From Blautia wexlerae DSM 19850 (GTDB taxonomy: Bacteria; Bacillota; Clostridia; Lachnospirales; Lachnospiraceae): a DNA stretch of 64,000 nucleotides. Every line of letters begins with the position of its first letter. The stretch's first letter is position 1. Of the stretch, positions 17,540-27,583 are shown piece by piece. The DNA is taken from the NCBI RefSeq assembly GCF_025148125.1, contig NZ_CP102267.1, positions 3,916,501-3,980,500 on the forward strand, read 5' to 3'. The notes beneath the pieces are model-generated. The model searched no databases and was not told the origin of the DNA. It worked only from the letters and a program-made list of their open reading frames with translations. Made by a program: the position numbers and the translations under genes.

Positions 17540-20197
17540 ATGGCAAAAAAAGAGAACACTATCCCAACCATCATCGACACCCCTGAAGCCCTTACTGCAA
17601 AGATTGCAGCCATGAAAGAGGCACAGAAGATTTTCGCAACATTTACCCAGGAGCAGGTAGATAAGATTTTTAAAGCTGCCGCTACTGCTGCTGACAAAGC
17701 ACGTATCCCGCTTGCTAAAAATGCTGTTGAAGAAACAGGAATGGGTATTGTAGAAGATAAGGTTATCAAGAACCATTACGCAGCCGAATATGTATACAAC
17801 GCATATAAGAATACCAGAACCTGCGGTGTGATTGAAGAAGATACTGCTTACGGTATTAAGAAAATCGCTGAACCGATCGGTCTGATTGCTGCTGTTATTC
17901 CTACAACCAACCCAACATCTACTGCAATCTTCAAAACTCTGATCGCACTGAAAACACGTAATGCAATCATCATCAGTCCGCATCCCCGTGCAAAGAAATG
18001 TACCATTGAGGCAGCAAAGGTTGTTCTGGAGGCAGCTGTAGAAGCCGGTGCACCGGAGGGAATCATCGGATGGATTGATGTTCCAAGTCTTGATCTGACA
18101 AATCAGGTTATGCGTGAAGCAGACATCATCCTTGCCACAGGTGGTCCCGGAATGGTTAAGGCTGCCTATTCTTCCGGAAAACCTGCTTTAGGTGTAGGTC
18201 CCGGAAATACTCCTGTTATCATTGATGACAGTGCAGATATCCGTCTGGCAGTTAACTCCATCATCCATTCCAAGACCTTTGACAATGGTATGATCTGTGC
18301 TTCCGAACAGTCTGTAACTGTTCTTGAGAGCATTTATAAGAAAGTAAAAGAAGAATTCCTTTACAGAGGATGTTACTTCCTGAAACCGGATGAATTAGAG
18401 AAAGTAAGAAAAACTATCCTTATCAATGGCGCATTGAATGCAAAGATCGTAGGCCAGAAGGCTGCCACTATCGCTGAGATGGCCGGTGTTGCAGTTCCTC
18501 CTGAAACAAAGATTCTGATCGGTGAAGTTGAATCTGTAGACATCAGCGAAGAATTCGCACATGAGAAGCTTTCCCCTGTACTTGCCATGTACAAGGCCAA
18601 AACTTTTGACGAAGCGATTGCCAAAGCTGAACAGCTTGTAGCTGACGGCGGTTATGGACATACCTCCGCTCTCTACATTGACACAAGAGAGAAGGAAAAG
18701 ATGGAAAAACACGCAGCAGCTATGAAGACCTGCCGTATCCTCATCAATACTCCATCTTCTCAGGGCGGTATCGGCGACCTTTACAACTTCAAACTTGTTC
18801 CGTCCCTGACTCTGGGCTGCGGTTCCTGGGGTGGCAACTCCGTATCTGAGAACGTAGGTGTAAAACATCTCATTAACATCAAGACCGTTGCTGAAAGGAG
18901 AGAAAATATGCTCTGGATTAGAACACCGGAAAAAGTTTATTTCAAAAAAGGCTGCCTGCCGGTTGCTCTGGATGAACTTGGCACTGTTATGCACAAGAAA
19001 CGCTGCTTTATCGTAACAGACTCTTTCCTTTATAAGAATGGATATACTAAAAAGATCGAAGATAAATTAGATCAGATGGGAATCGTACATACCTGCTTCT
19101 ATGATGTAGAGCCAGATCCATCTCTCGCTTCTGCAAGAGCCGGTGCTGCTGCAATGAGAATGTTCGAGCCTGACTGTATTATCGCAATGGGCGGTGGTTC
19201 CGCAATGGATGCCGGCAAGATCATGTGGGTTCTCTATGAAAATCCGGACGCCAACTTTGATGATATGGCTATGGACTTTATGGATATCCGTAAGAGAATC
19301 TTCACATTCCCGCATATGGGTAAGAAAGCTTACTTTGTAGCTGTTCCAACATCTTCCGGTACAGGTTCCGAGGTAACACCGTTTGCTATCATTACTGATA
19401 AAACTACAGGTATCAAATGGCCTCTGGCAGATTATGAATTAATGCCTGACATGGCTATTGTTGATACAGATAATATGATGAGCGCACCTAAGGGACTGAC
19501 CTGTGCTTCCGGTATCGACGTTATGACTCATGCACTTGAGGCCTATGCTTCCATGATGGCATCTGATTATACAGATGGTCTTGCATTAAATGCGATCAAA
19601 CTGGTATTTAACTATCTGCCACGTGCATACAAAGATGGTTCTGATGTAGAAGCAAGACAGCATATGGCAAATGCTTCCTGCATGGCTGGTATGGCTTTCG
19701 CAAATGCATTCCTTGGCGTAAACCACTCTCTTGCTCATAAGCTGGGAGCTTTCCATCATATTCCACATGGTATTGCAAATGCTCTGGTTCTGCTTCATGT
19801 TCTGCGCTATAATGCAGCCGAAGTTCCAGCTAAGATGGGTACCTTCCCACAGTATCAGTATCCGCACACACTTGCACGTTACGCTGAGATTGGCCGTTCT
19901 GTAGGTCTGACAGGCAAGAACGACAGCGAAGTATTTGAGAAGCTTCTCCAGAAACTGCAGGAACTGATGGATACTATTGAGATCAAACATACGATCAAAG
20001 AATACGGCGTAGACGAGAAGTACTTCCTCGAAACTCTTGACGAAATGACCGAACAGGCATTTAATGACCAGTGTACCGGTGCCAACCCGAGATATCCATT
20101 AATGTCTGAGCTGAAGGAAATCTATCTGAAAGCTTACTATGGTGAGGGAAATATTCCTGAATCCGGGAAAGCCAAAGAGAAAAAAGAAGAGAAATAA
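17540..20197 (+). CDS. adhE: Bifunctional acetaldehyde-CoA/alcohol dehydrogenase
   Basis: Reduces acetyl-CoA to acetaldehyde and then to ethanol, re-oxidising two NADH in fermentation. 885 residues. N-terminal CoA-acylating aldehyde dehydrogenase (to ~440) with the catalytic Cys in FDNGMICASEQS and VGPGNTPVIID. Linker (NVGVKHLINIKTVAERRENM), then an iron-dependent alcohol dehydrogenase (about 455-870) with MGGGSAMDAGKIMW, PTSSGTGSEVTPF, and metal ligands in VNHSLAHKLGAFHHIPHG. AdhE normally forms helical spirosomes. ATG 17540 follows AGGAGG. A consensus promoter with a Rex-like operator lies upstream and a terminator follows. Confidence 0.99.
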   Translation: MAKKENTIPTIIDTPEALTAKIAAMKEAQKIFATFTQEQVDKIFKAAATAADKARIPLAKNAVEETGMGIVEDKVIKNHYAAEYVYNAYKNTRTCGVIEEDTAYGIKKIAEPIGLIAAVIPTTNPTSTAIFKTLIALKTRNAIIISPHPRAKKCTIEAAKVVLEAAVEAGAPEGIIGWIDVPSLDLTNQVMREADIILATGGPGMVKAAYSSGKPALGVGPGNTPVIIDDSADIRLAVNSIIHSKTFDNGMICASEQSVTVLESIYKKVKEEFLYRGCYFLKPDELEKVRKTILINGALNAKIVGQKAATIAEMAGVAVPPETKILIGEVESVDISEEFAHEKLSPVLAMYKAKTFDEAIAKAEQLVADGGYGHTSALYIDTREKEKMEKHAAAMKTCRILINTPSSQGGIGDLYNFKLVPSLTLGCGSWGGNSVSENVGVKHLINIKTVAERRENMLWIRTPEKVYFKKGCLPVALDELGTVMHKKRCFIVTDSFLYKNGYTKKIEDKLDQMGIVHTCFYDVEPDPSLASARAGAAAMRMFEPDCIIAMGGGSAMDAGKIMWVLYENPDANFDDMAMDFMDIRKRIFTFPHMGKKAYFVAVPTSSGTGSEVTPFAIITDKTTGIKWPLADYELMPDMAIVDTDNMMSAPKGLTCASGIDVMTHALEAYASMMASDYTDGLALNAIKLVFNYLPRAYKDGSDVEARQHMANASCMAGMAFANAFLGVNHSLAHKLGAFHHIPHGIANALVLLHVLRYNAAEVPAKMGTFPQYQYPHTLARYAEIGRSVGLTGKNDSEVFEKLLQKLQELMDTIEIKHTIKEYGVDEKYFLETLDEMTEQAFNDQCTGANPRYPLMSELKEIYLKAYYGEGNIPESGKAKEKKEEK

Positions 20198-20245
20198 GAT
20201 TTGCTGAAAATAAACCTTTTCCTTTAAAAATATAGTGTTTAAACC

Positions 20246-20288
20246 AATATAATAAGGGCTGTCAAAAAACGACAGCCCTTATTATATT
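20246..20288. terminator. Bidirectional intrinsic terminator between adhE and the aldolase gene
   Basis: Perfect 18-bp stem with AATAAGGGCTGTC as its core and a 7-base A-rich loop. Its right arm overlaps the aldolase stop codon (20287-20289). Confidence 0.9.
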
Positions 20289-21375
20289 ATTTCTTACTGC
20301 GATATGCTTCTGCTTCCCAATGCGTGATAAAGTATGTAATATCATCTGTCATGTGAAGCGGGCCGCCAAAGCTTTCTGCATATACTGCAAGCTTGATGGC
20401 ATCTTTTACAAGAAGCTGTGCTTTTGCAGCTTTTCCCTTATCATCTTCCATAATAAAGGCGCCAACTCCCTGTACCAGGATCAGTCTTGGCTCTTTGTCA
20501 TTCTCTTTCATAAATGCGTCCAGCGCATCTTTTGCCTGATCAATATTTTCTACAAATAACGGATATGGTCCACAGTATACAATGTGATCCGGTGTAAATG
20601 GTTTCAGAAGCGGTGCAGCCGCTGCCTTATCTTTTACGAAGTTATCAGCTTCCGCTACAGGTACAACTTCTACCGCATGTCCCAGTAACTGGGAAAGCTT
20701 CTCTGCTGCCTGCTCTTTTTCAGGTGTAACCGCATCACTGACATCAGCAGTTCTCTTTACCTGTTTCTCTAATTTACTGATCTCGCCGTCAAATAATACT
20801 CCAATTTCCTCTACAGTATTTGCTGCAACGAAAATTCCATGATTCTGAAGCAGAAGAACCTGAACATCTTTTCCGGATTCTTCTTTATAAGCATTCATTT
20901 TCTCATAACAGATACGTGCAAGTGTATATCCGGGTTTGCAGATATCAATCCAGAGTACATCTTTTCCAAGAAGCTGTTCACTGAGTTCCTTTGCCCCTTT
21001 TCCGCAGGTCAGTCCATTGACAAGTGTAGGATGAACATGCAGTACATATGTGTAGGCAAATAAGTTATGAAGCAGTGCTTCTACACTTGGACGTTTTGTT
21101 TTGTCAGCATCTGTTACTGCAGCCATAACATCTGCAAGATACAGTGATTCACGTTTGACATCATCTTCCGGATAATCAGTTTTCATGATTTCATTCAAAC
21201 GTGCTCTGCTCATTTCCACAAATTCCTCTGCCTTAATTGTGGCAAGCTGTGTACCGGAGCCTTTTACATACAATGTGGTGTCATCTTTTACAGAAGTATT
21301 GCCACCGCCTGCAAGAACATAGGCAGGGTTGCTTCCATAAGTATTTGACATTTTTACTAAGGTTGAAAGATCCAT
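20287..21375 (-). CDS. Class II aldolase/adducin family protein
   Basis: 362 residues with a zinc-dependent class II aldolase fold. Motifs are VLAGGGNTSVKDD near residue 20, LYVKGSGTQLA, the zinc ligands H113/H115 in VLHVHP, and a third His in LLQNHGIFV. The C-terminal ~120 residues resemble the linker part of RhaD/RhaA-type fusion proteins without the dehydrogenase domain. It could cleave a sugar phosphate such as a rhamnulose or fuculose phosphate, but the substrate is not evident and no sugar operon surrounds it. ATG 21375 follows GGGAGG; a longer frame to 21432 is less likely. Confidence 0.85.
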   Translation of the reverse strand: MDLSTLVKMSNTYGSNPAYVLAGGGNTSVKDDTTLYVKGSGTQLATIKAEEFVEMSRARLNEIMKTDYPEDDVKRESLYLADVMAAVTDADKTKRPSVEALLHNLFAYTYVLHVHPTLVNGLTCGKGAKELSEQLLGKDVLWIDICKPGYTLARICYEKMNAYKEESGKDVQVLLLQNHGIFVAANTVEEIGVLFDGEISKLEKQVKRTADVSDAVTPEKEQAAEKLSQLLGHAVEVVPVAEADNFVKDKAAAAPLLKPFTPDHIVYCGPYPLFVENIDQAKDALDAFMKENDKEPRLILVQGVGAFIMEDDKGKAAKAQLLVKDAIKLAVYAESFGGPLHMTDDITYFITHWEAEAYRSKK

Positions 21376-21455
21376 AGTTAAAATTCCTCCCATATTTATA
21401 ATAGTTTTGCTGTTCCCCATTCCATTGTACACGATATTCTGCTTTTTTCCAAGTG

Positions 21456-23015
21456 TTATAATAATCCCGCAAATAACCTCATAAACAGCTGTCCCAATCG
21501 CAGATATGCGCTGCGTCCGGTACTGTACTGTTCTGTGACTTCACGGCATTCATCCATTGTTGCTGCAAGATCATTTCGGATATCCAGAACTGCCTGGCAG
21601 TCTGCCATAAAGCAGCCGTTTTCAAAATGATGATACAGACTTCTGTAATCCAGATTTATGGTTCCGCAGGTTGCCATACAGTCATCTGCCACACTTATCT
21701 TTGCATGACAGAAACCAGGTGTCCATTCATAGATACGCACTCCATGCTTCACCAGTCCATGGTAAAAGGATCGTGTGATATTGTAGATCATCTTTTTATC
21801 CGGAATACCAGGTGTGATGATCCTCACATCTACCCCGCGCTTGGCAGCCAGACACAGAGCATGGCTCATTTCATCTGTGATGATCAGGTACGGAGTCATA
21901 AACCAGCAATATTTTTCTGCTTTGTTCACCATACTGATATACACCTCTTCGCCTACCTGTTCATGGTCCATAGGACTGTCCGCATAAGGCTGGATAAAGC
22001 CTGTCTGCTTTGCCTGATAATCTGTCTGAACCAGAAATCCGGTAAAATCACTGTCATTTTTATCCTTATCACTGACAGCATTCCACATCTCCAGGAATGT
22101 TACTGTTAGGGAACGGACTGCCTCCCCCTCCAGACGGATACCTGTATCCTTCCACTGTCCATAAGGATGTGTGAAATTAAAATATTCGTTGGCAAGGTTG
22201 TAACCGCCGGTAAATCCCACTTTTCCATCGATCACTGTGATCTTGCGGTGATCCCGGTTATTCAGGAACACATTCAGACCCGGAGTAAAAGGGTTGAACA
22301 CTCTGCAATGGATTCCCACATTTTCCATTTTCTTAATGAAGTCTGTATTGATAAACCCAATGGAACCCATGTCGTCATAAAATACTCTGACTTCTACGCC
22401 TGCCTTTACGCGGTCTTCCAGAACTCTCTGGATTTTATGCCAGGCCTGTGCATCCTCAATGGCATGATATTCCATAAAAATGAATTTCTCTGCCTTTGCC
22501 AGATCTGCCAGCTGAGCCTCCAGCCCTTTGACTGCCTCATCATAATAAATAACATCTGTATTCTGATAGACCGGATAGGAGGCATTTTTCTGTATATAAT
22601 CAGAAATATTGCCTGCCTTCGGGATTTTCCTGCCAAGCGTTTCCCTGCACTCACTGTCATTGGGAAGCAGTGGCAGAAGTTCCCTGTCGATCTGGTCATA
22701 ACGCTCCCGCATTTTACGGGTACCGCCATTGAGACCAATCAGTAAGTACAATCCCACTCCCAAGATAGGGAATACAAGGATCAAAATAACCCAGGGCATT
22801 TTCATAGATGAAGTCTGATCTGACGCATACAGCTTAAGAACCAGTACACCTGCAAGAAGCCTTGTCATCAGATTGATAATCTCCGCATATTGATTCAGCT
22901 TTGTGATCATCGCAATGATAAAAGCTGCTTCCAGTAAAATACATACTGCGGAAAAGCATAATCGTTTTACACCATTTTTCGTTTTCGCCCTGCCTTCCAG
23001 GGTATCCTGTTTCAT
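21456..23015 (-). CDS. cls: Cardiolipin synthase (phospholipase D superfamily)
   Basis: Joins two phosphatidylglycerols into cardiolipin and glycerol at the membrane. 519 residues. Two N-terminal hydrophobic helices (about 20-90), then two PLD catalytic motifs: first NNRDHRKITVIDGKVGFTGG, second FCHAKISVADDCMATCGTIN. The second HxK is HAK and the following Asp and Thr/Asn are in place. ATG 23015 follows GGGAG; a frame to 23039 is possible. The gene lies 81 bases upstream of the aldolase gene on the same strand. Confidence 0.95.
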   Translation of the reverse strand: MKQDTLEGRAKTKNGVKRLCFSAVCILLEAAFIIAMITKLNQYAEIINLMTRLLAGVLVLKLYASDQTSSMKMPWVILILVFPILGVGLYLLIGLNGGTRKMRERYDQIDRELLPLLPNDSECRETLGRKIPKAGNISDYIQKNASYPVYQNTDVIYYDEAVKGLEAQLADLAKAEKFIFMEYHAIEDAQAWHKIQRVLEDRVKAGVEVRVFYDDMGSIGFINTDFIKKMENVGIHCRVFNPFTPGLNVFLNNRDHRKITVIDGKVGFTGGYNLANEYFNFTHPYGQWKDTGIRLEGEAVRSLTVTFLEMWNAVSDKDKNDSDFTGFLVQTDYQAKQTGFIQPYADSPMDHEQVGEEVYISMVNKAEKYCWFMTPYLIITDEMSHALCLAAKRGVDVRIITPGIPDKKMIYNITRSFYHGLVKHGVRIYEWTPGFCHAKISVADDCMATCGTINLDYRSLYHHFENGCFMADCQAVLDIRNDLAATMDECREVTEQYSTGRSAYLRLGQLFMRLFAGLL

Positions 23016-23075
23016 ATTCTTTCTCTCTCCCTCTGTCATTGTACGTTAATATTCACTCTATTCCCAGAACACATA

Positions 23076-23120
23076 TCAGACGGATAAAATCATCCTCTTT
23101 TTTACTTGCTTATAACCGCT
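23076..23120. repeat. Weak F4 repeat fragment
   Basis: CGGATAAAATCATC followed by CTTGCTTATAACCG. Related sequence occurs at 46298-46352 and 58252-58310. Decayed, boundaries unclear. Confidence 0.4.
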
Positions 23121-23132
23121 CCGCAGTTTCAG

Positions 23133-24197
23133 TCAGGAAAGATTTTCTGCACATTTATTTGTGCCTATATACTCTGCTACTTTATCTGTTACTTTATTGC
23201 AGATTACCGTATAAGCTGCTCCCAGAACATTGGCACCTATACGAAGTGCTATTGCTGCCGGCATTCCGAAGATCCCTGCTGCAATAGACAACGCTCCAAA
23301 TGTATTAAATGCAGTCTGCCACGGATATCCTGCTGAATATCCAACTCCGATTCCTCCGATCATTCCAATGTACGGATACATGGATTTAGGAAGTACCAGA
23401 TACAGCACAATAAACAGCAGACAGCCCACAACATTAAACATTCCTCTGCTCACAGACCTTGGGATACAGTCCTCTGTAAAAGGCAGACATACGGACATAC
23501 AGGCGATTCCTGCCCACATTGCTCTGGGAAGTCCCAGAAGATTCATAAACAGCATTGCGCTGGATACGATCAGTGTCAGTTTCACATACCATCTGCTTCT
23601 TGCTGACTTAAGATCAAATTCCCGGAACAAATCCAGGAAGGTTCTTCGATAGGCTCTATTTCTCTGGTTCTTATAGAAGACGATCATACAGATCACCATT
23701 CCCACCAACAAGCCGATCACACGGAAGGTGTATTCCTTTCCTGTCACATCATAGCCCAGAAGCAGCAGATATCCCAGCACAAAGGTGGAATGATTGTACA
23801 TGATCACATTGTGACAGCCCAGTATCATCAGCAGTAAAATACACACAGCATTCACTGCAAACGCAGCTAACGGAGGCACCATATTTGCCAGACGGGGTCC
23901 TGCCATAAGAATACCGAAGATCCCTGCAATGGAAAGCAGTCCATGTGTTGTCCTGATCCCGAAATCTGCCTGCCGCAGCACAAGCACTGCCAACAGAACA
24001 GTAACACCAACTACACTGTTGCTGCTCCCTGTAAGCTTACTGTACATGCTCACCACTGCTACGCAAAAAGCCATAACCAGATACACTTTAAAATTATAGA
24101 TTAAAATGTGCCGTCTTTTCTCTTTGGGATCTGTGGTGCTTCTGATCAGCTGTTTGGAGCCGGTCGAACTCAATTGTAATTCCTGATAAAATGTCAT
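23133..24197 (-). CDS. FUSC-like multi-pass membrane protein
   Basis: 354 residues with two clusters of membrane helices (about 38-175 and 205-340) separated by a basic stretch (KNQRNRAYRRTFLDLFREFDLKSARSR in pieces). This two-block pattern is typical of the FUSC/aromatic acid exporter superfamily, here without the large cytosolic domain. Motifs include LAVLVLRQADFGIR and GYSAGYPWQTAFNTFGALSIAAG. It may export small acids, but transport is unproven. ATG 24197 follows AGAGAGG. Located 118 bases upstream of cls. Confidence 0.7.
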   Translation of the reverse strand: MTFYQELQLSSTGSKQLIRSTTDPKEKRRHILIYNFKVYLVMAFCVAVVSMYSKLTGSSNSVVGVTVLLAVLVLRQADFGIRTTHGLLSIAGIFGILMAGPRLANMVPPLAAFAVNAVCILLLMILGCHNVIMYNHSTFVLGYLLLLGYDVTGKEYTFRVIGLLVGMVICMIVFYKNQRNRAYRRTFLDLFREFDLKSARSRWYVKLTLIVSSAMLFMNLLGLPRAMWAGIACMSVCLPFTEDCIPRSVSRGMFNVVGCLLFIVLYLVLPKSMYPYIGMIGGIGVGYSAGYPWQTAFNTFGALSIAAGIFGMPAAIALRIGANVLGAAYTVICNKVTDKVAEYIGTNKCAENLS

Positions 24198-24298
24198 GTC
24201 TCGTTACCTCTCTTTCGTGAAAATCTATAAAAATTTATGAATTACCTTTTTTAGTAACGAGCACTATACCGCAGTTCCCTCTGTTAGTCAAGACTTAA

Positions 24299-24814
24299 TT
24301 ATTTTTCCAGGTCTCTTCTGATTATTTCTTCCAGTCTGTCCAGATCCTCATTGTCAGGGTGAGATAACGCCCTGTCAAAATTCTGGATCAGTTCATCCAG
24401 GTTTGGTGCATGATCCGGCTTCTCTTTCATCTTTACGTATCTGTCCCTGACTGACTGAGGCATTTTCCCCTGACACATAAATTCTCCCATCACTGTATTA
24501 CTCTCATCAACAGATTCCTTAACTTTCCCGAGAACCTGTTGGAAATAGGCTTCACTGCCTCCGAAGCCTGCTGTTCCAAACAGAAAGATCTTCTTATTTT
24601 TCAGGCTCTTTAACAGTTCAAGTGTTACAGGATCTGCATTCCCTATATCTGTCCAGAATCCAATGTATAATATGTCGGATGAAAGAGCCTTCGCTCCTTC
24701 TGTTCCAAAATAATCACAGTTTTCCTCAGGCAATACCTCCCTGATCTTCTCCGCAAGTTTTTTTGTATTTCCTGTTTTACTGCTGTACAGAATTGAGTAT
24801 CTTTGTGTTCCCAT
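24299..24814 (-). CDS. Flavodoxin-fold protein
   Basis: 171 residues. YSILYSSKTGNTKKLAEKI is the phosphate-binding loop of flavodoxins (S/T-x-T-G-N-T), and LYIGFWTDIGNADP and IFLFGTAGFGGSEAYF line the other FMN loops. The C-terminal extension (about 115-171) is charged and helical (PDHAPNLDEL, EEIIRRDLEK). It should carry electrons for an unknown partner reductase. Single-domain flavodoxins of this general shape (BilS) accompany the bilirubin reductase BilR in gut Clostridia, but no BilR is nearby, so that name is not applied. ATG 24814 follows AGGAG. Confidence 0.85.
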   Translation of the reverse strand: MGTQRYSILYSSKTGNTKKLAEKIREVLPEENCDYFGTEGAKALSSDILYIGFWTDIGNADPVTLELLKSLKNKKIFLFGTAGFGGSEAYFQQVLGKVKESVDESNTVMGEFMCQGKMPQSVRDRYVKMKEKPDHAPNLDELIQNFDRALSHPDNEDLDRLEEIIRRDLEK

Positions 24815-24992
24815 GCTGTCTTGCTCCTTTTTGGTTTTATGCACTCTTAGAGTCTTCCTTGTTTCTGCTTTTGTAAGAAGATTTTTTTTAATTCCGAAAA
24901 TACATTTTTGTCTGCATTATTTATATTGCTTATTCCTTCCAACTGATACATAAGCACATTTGTTCTACCGTAACCGAATTCGGTAAAACATT

Positions 24993-25391
24993 TTAAAAAT
25001 CTTCCTCTGATTCATTTACAGTTCTATCCCGGAACATTTTCAGCAGCTCTTCCAGACTTTCTCTCAGCTTCTCATTCTTATTATACTGAATCAGTACCAC
25101 CGTAACAATGGCAGACAGGATCATGCATCTGCGGATCAGTTTTCGGATGCGGATACATCTCTTTACATCTTTTCGTCCCTTTTCATAGAGTTTCTCTGCC
25201 ATCCTGTCAGCTCTGGCATCTTTGCAGGCAATATAATCATCAATCACCTGCTTATCCTCCTCACAGATATCCAGATTCTCATACTGATTCCTCAGCTCCT
25301 CAAGTTCTGCATTATTCTGTCTGATCACGGTATCTTTGCGGTTGATTCTCTCAGCTGCACTCCGGCTCATTCTCTCTGTTCGTTTACTCAT
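24993..25391 (-). CDS. Small protein with coiled coil and one membrane helix, unknown
   Basis: 132 residues, start fixed by AAGGAG. N-terminal ~85 residues are charged and helical with heptad-like spacing (RKDTVIRQNNAELEELRNQY). One hydrophobic segment (about 88-101, CMILSAIVTVVLIQ) is flanked by Arg/Lys clusters, and the tail is acidic (ESEEDF). The positive-inside rule would put the coiled coil in the cytosol. I do not recognise the family. Confidence 0.7.
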   Translation of the reverse strand: MSKRTERMSRSAAERINRKDTVIRQNNAELEELRNQYENLDICEEDKQVIDDYIACKDARADRMAEKLYEKGRKDVKRCIRIRKLIRRCMILSAIVTVVLIQYNKNEKLRESLEELLKMFRDRTVNESEEDF

Positions 25392-25472
25392 GATAAAAAC
25401 TCCTTTCGTTTATTTTTTATTATTTTCTATTTTAAACTTTTCTCAGGCTTTTCTCAATAAAATATTGAAAAC

Positions 25473-25502
25473 AAAAAGCACCTGCTTTTACAGATGCTTT
25501 TT
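25473..25502 (-). terminator. Intrinsic terminator downstream of the VOC gene
   Basis: AAAAAGCACCTG / CAGATGCTTTTT with a 6-base loop and T-run on the minus strand, 24 bases past the stop. Confidence 0.8.
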
Positions 25503-25526
25503 CTCGCTGAATTTAACCGCCTGACT

Positions 25527-25919
25527 TTATAAGTACTGGCTGAACTCAACCTTCTCTTTATTCGGTCCCTCAATTGTAAAGAACTTTACCCCGTTTTCCC
25601 AGAAGGGAAGAAAATGAACGGTATCGTTGGTTGTATTTAATCCTGCCTGATTAATCATTTCATATACATTTTCAATATCTTTTACATCAATCGCCAGATG
25701 ATCAATGGCACCAGCTTCCATCTTAGCTGCTTTATTCTCATATGTCTCAACAACAAGTGTATTTAATTTCAAAAAAGCAACCTTTTCATCTGCTTCCTCA
25801 TTTACTGTACGAAAAGCAATTTCGAATCCCAGAGTCTGATAAAAATCAATGGTCTTTTCAATATCATTGGTCGGAATTCCAATATGCTGAATTCCATTAA
25901 ACTGTTCTTTTAAATTCAT
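25527..25919 (-). CDS. VOC (glyoxalase/bleomycin resistance) family protein
   Basis: 130 residues with two beta-alpha-beta-beta-beta modules. Metal-ligand candidates are the His in FNGIQHIGIPTND, the Glu in LVVETYEN, the His in AIDHLAIDV, and the Glu near the C-terminus (KEKVEFSQYL). This is the layout of glyoxalase I-like enzymes. ATG 25919 follows AGGAGG. It lies 47 bases downstream of the UxuB-like gene and shares its strand, so both are probably cotranscribed and the protein may be an epimerase or isomerase for that pathway. Substrate unknown. Confidence 0.82.
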   Translation of the reverse strand: MNLKEQFNGIQHIGIPTNDIEKTIDFYQTLGFEIAFRTVNEEADEKVAFLKLNTLVVETYENKAAKMEAGAIDHLAIDVKDIENVYEMINQAGLNTTNDTVHFLPFWENGVKFFTIEGPNKEKVEFSQYL

Positions 25920-25966
25920 TTTCTTTTTCCTCCTGAAAGTCAGTTATAATATCCATCTGATGAAAA

Positions 25967-27583
25967 TCATCCAACATATTTATGTATTGTCGCTCTTACA
26001 GCTCCAGGTCCTGCGATCATCTCACGGAACATATCCTCAACCTTCTCTCCCACACCGTCTTTGTAAAGATCAGTGAAGAACAGACGCTCATTGGAAAGAA
26101 TTGGTTTTAACTGATCCTTAAATGTTTCAGGTTTACCTACTACAATATCCTTAAATTGTTCCTGCAGTTCCTCATTCATTGGGTCCGGTGCAAGTTCAAA
26201 TTTATTTCCTTCATCATCTACACCAAGCATATATCTGAGCCATCCTGCAATTCCCAGCGGAATAGCAGTCAGTCTGGAAGCATTTCCGAATTTCTGTACA
26301 TATGCTTTGATTGTTTCGCCGAAACGGATACCAACCATCTGAGATACATCTACTGCCAGACGAAGGTTGGTGTCTCCCAGATATTCATTTGGAAAACGAT
26401 CGTTAAAAAGCTCATCAACAAATGCCTGCGGAGAAAGGATTCCAGGGTCAGCAACTACCGGAAGACCTTCATCATAAGCAATCATACGTGCCATTTTCAT
26501 CATATCTTCATTTGTATTAAGCATATGCGCAAACAGATCATATCCAAGAACTACTCCCAGCGGACCTGTAGCAGAATGAACCGGATTCAGACATACGGTT
26601 ACTTTCATACGTTCAGAAAGGTTAACTGTATTTCTGTCTGCCATATATACGCCGAAACCTTTTTCCAGAGCCGGACGTCCGTTAGGGAAGCTGTCCTCTA
26701 TTACCAGATACTGTGGTTTCTCAGCATTGACAAATGGTGCAATGTATGTCTTCTTACCTGTGATCACTGGCTGCATGTTCTCAACACCCAGATTCTCAAG
26801 GTCTGCTGCAATCTGCTCGCTTGGACGAGGTGTGATCTTATCGATCATTGTCCATGGAAAAGCAACTACTTTCTCATCGCTTACATAGTTCACAAATCCC
26901 TCATCAACAAATCCTGCTTTCTTCCACTCTTCTGTCATTGTCAGTACTGACTCACGAAGCTTTGCACCGTTCTGTGAGCAGTTATCCATGGAAACCAGTG
27001 CGATGGGATATTCGCCGGCTTTATATCTTTCATAAAGCATTGCAACCAGAACTGCCATGGCACCAGCCGCTTTATCCGGACCATTCTTGATATCTGCCTC
27101 TACAAACGGGAACCATGTTCCGTCCGCTTTCTGTAATGCATAGCCTTTCTCTGTAATCGTAAATGAAACCATCTGCAGGGATTTGCTTGTGAAGATTTCT
27201 TTCAGGCGTTTCCACTGTTCTGCATTAGAAGACTGTGCCTTCACTGCTTCCGCAAAAGCTCCGACTACTTTATACTCACGGGTTCCATCCCCATGCAGGA
27301 TTACACTTAATCCCAGATTGTCATATGGATCATAAATCTTATCTACTACATCATAATCAAAGGTTTCCACACAGGTAATCCCACGATCCAGAACTCCCTC
27401 TTCCAGAAGACCATCTGCAATTCCACCGATAAACACACGGAAAATATTTCCGATACCAAAGTGAACCCATACCGGATTCTCCTTTGCATTCTCAGAGGCA
27501 GCCTCTACATCATAACCCGGAAGAGCGATTCCTGCCTTTTTCCATGCTTCCTGTTCCTTGATTCCATTGATTGATAATTTCAT
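25967..27583 (-). CDS. Mannitol dehydrogenase family oxidoreductase, likely fructuronate reductase
   Basis: 538 residues, a long-chain polyol dehydrogenase. VWVHFGIGNIFRVFIGGIAD forms the NAD-binding start, and DNCSQNGAKLRESVL, MIDKITPRP and VVADPGILSPQ match the UxuB/MtlD superfamily. The catalytic Lys sits in the conserved central region before the H-S-A-T-G-P motif (NPVHSATGPLG). It probably reduces fructuronate to mannonate in hexuronate catabolism. ATG 27583 follows AGGAGG. It is transcribed divergently from a ROK repressor across a ~280-base control region, so it is the likely target. UxuA and UxaC are not in the window. Confidence 0.85.
   Translation of the reverse strand: MKLSINGIKEQEAWKKAGIALPGYDVEAASENAKENPVWVHFGIGNIFRVFIGGIADGLLEEGVLDRGITCVETFDYDVVDKIYDPYDNLGLSVILHGDGTREYKVVGAFAEAVKAQSSNAEQWKRLKEIFTSKSLQMVSFTITEKGYALQKADGTWFPFVEADIKNGPDKAAGAMAVLVAMLYERYKAGEYPIALVSMDNCSQNGAKLRESVLTMTEEWKKAGFVDEGFVNYVSDEKVVAFPWTMIDKITPRPSEQIAADLENLGVENMQPVITGKKTYIAPFVNAEKPQYLVIEDSFPNGRPALEKGFGVYMADRNTVNLSERMKVTVCLNPVHSATGPLGVVLGYDLFAHMLNTNEDMMKMARMIAYDEGLPVVADPGILSPQAFVDELFNDRFPNEYLGDTNLRLAVDVSQMVGIRFGETIKAYVQKFGNASRLTAIPLGIAGWLRYMLGVDDEGNKFELAPDPMNEELQEQFKDIVVGKPETFKDQLKPILSNERLFFTDLYKDGVGEKVEDMFREMIAGPGAVRATIHKYVG

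Noticed and set aside
24299..24814. Naming the flavodoxin as BilS
   Set aside because: The fold fits, but no bilirubin reductase gene is adjacent, so the specific name is not supported.
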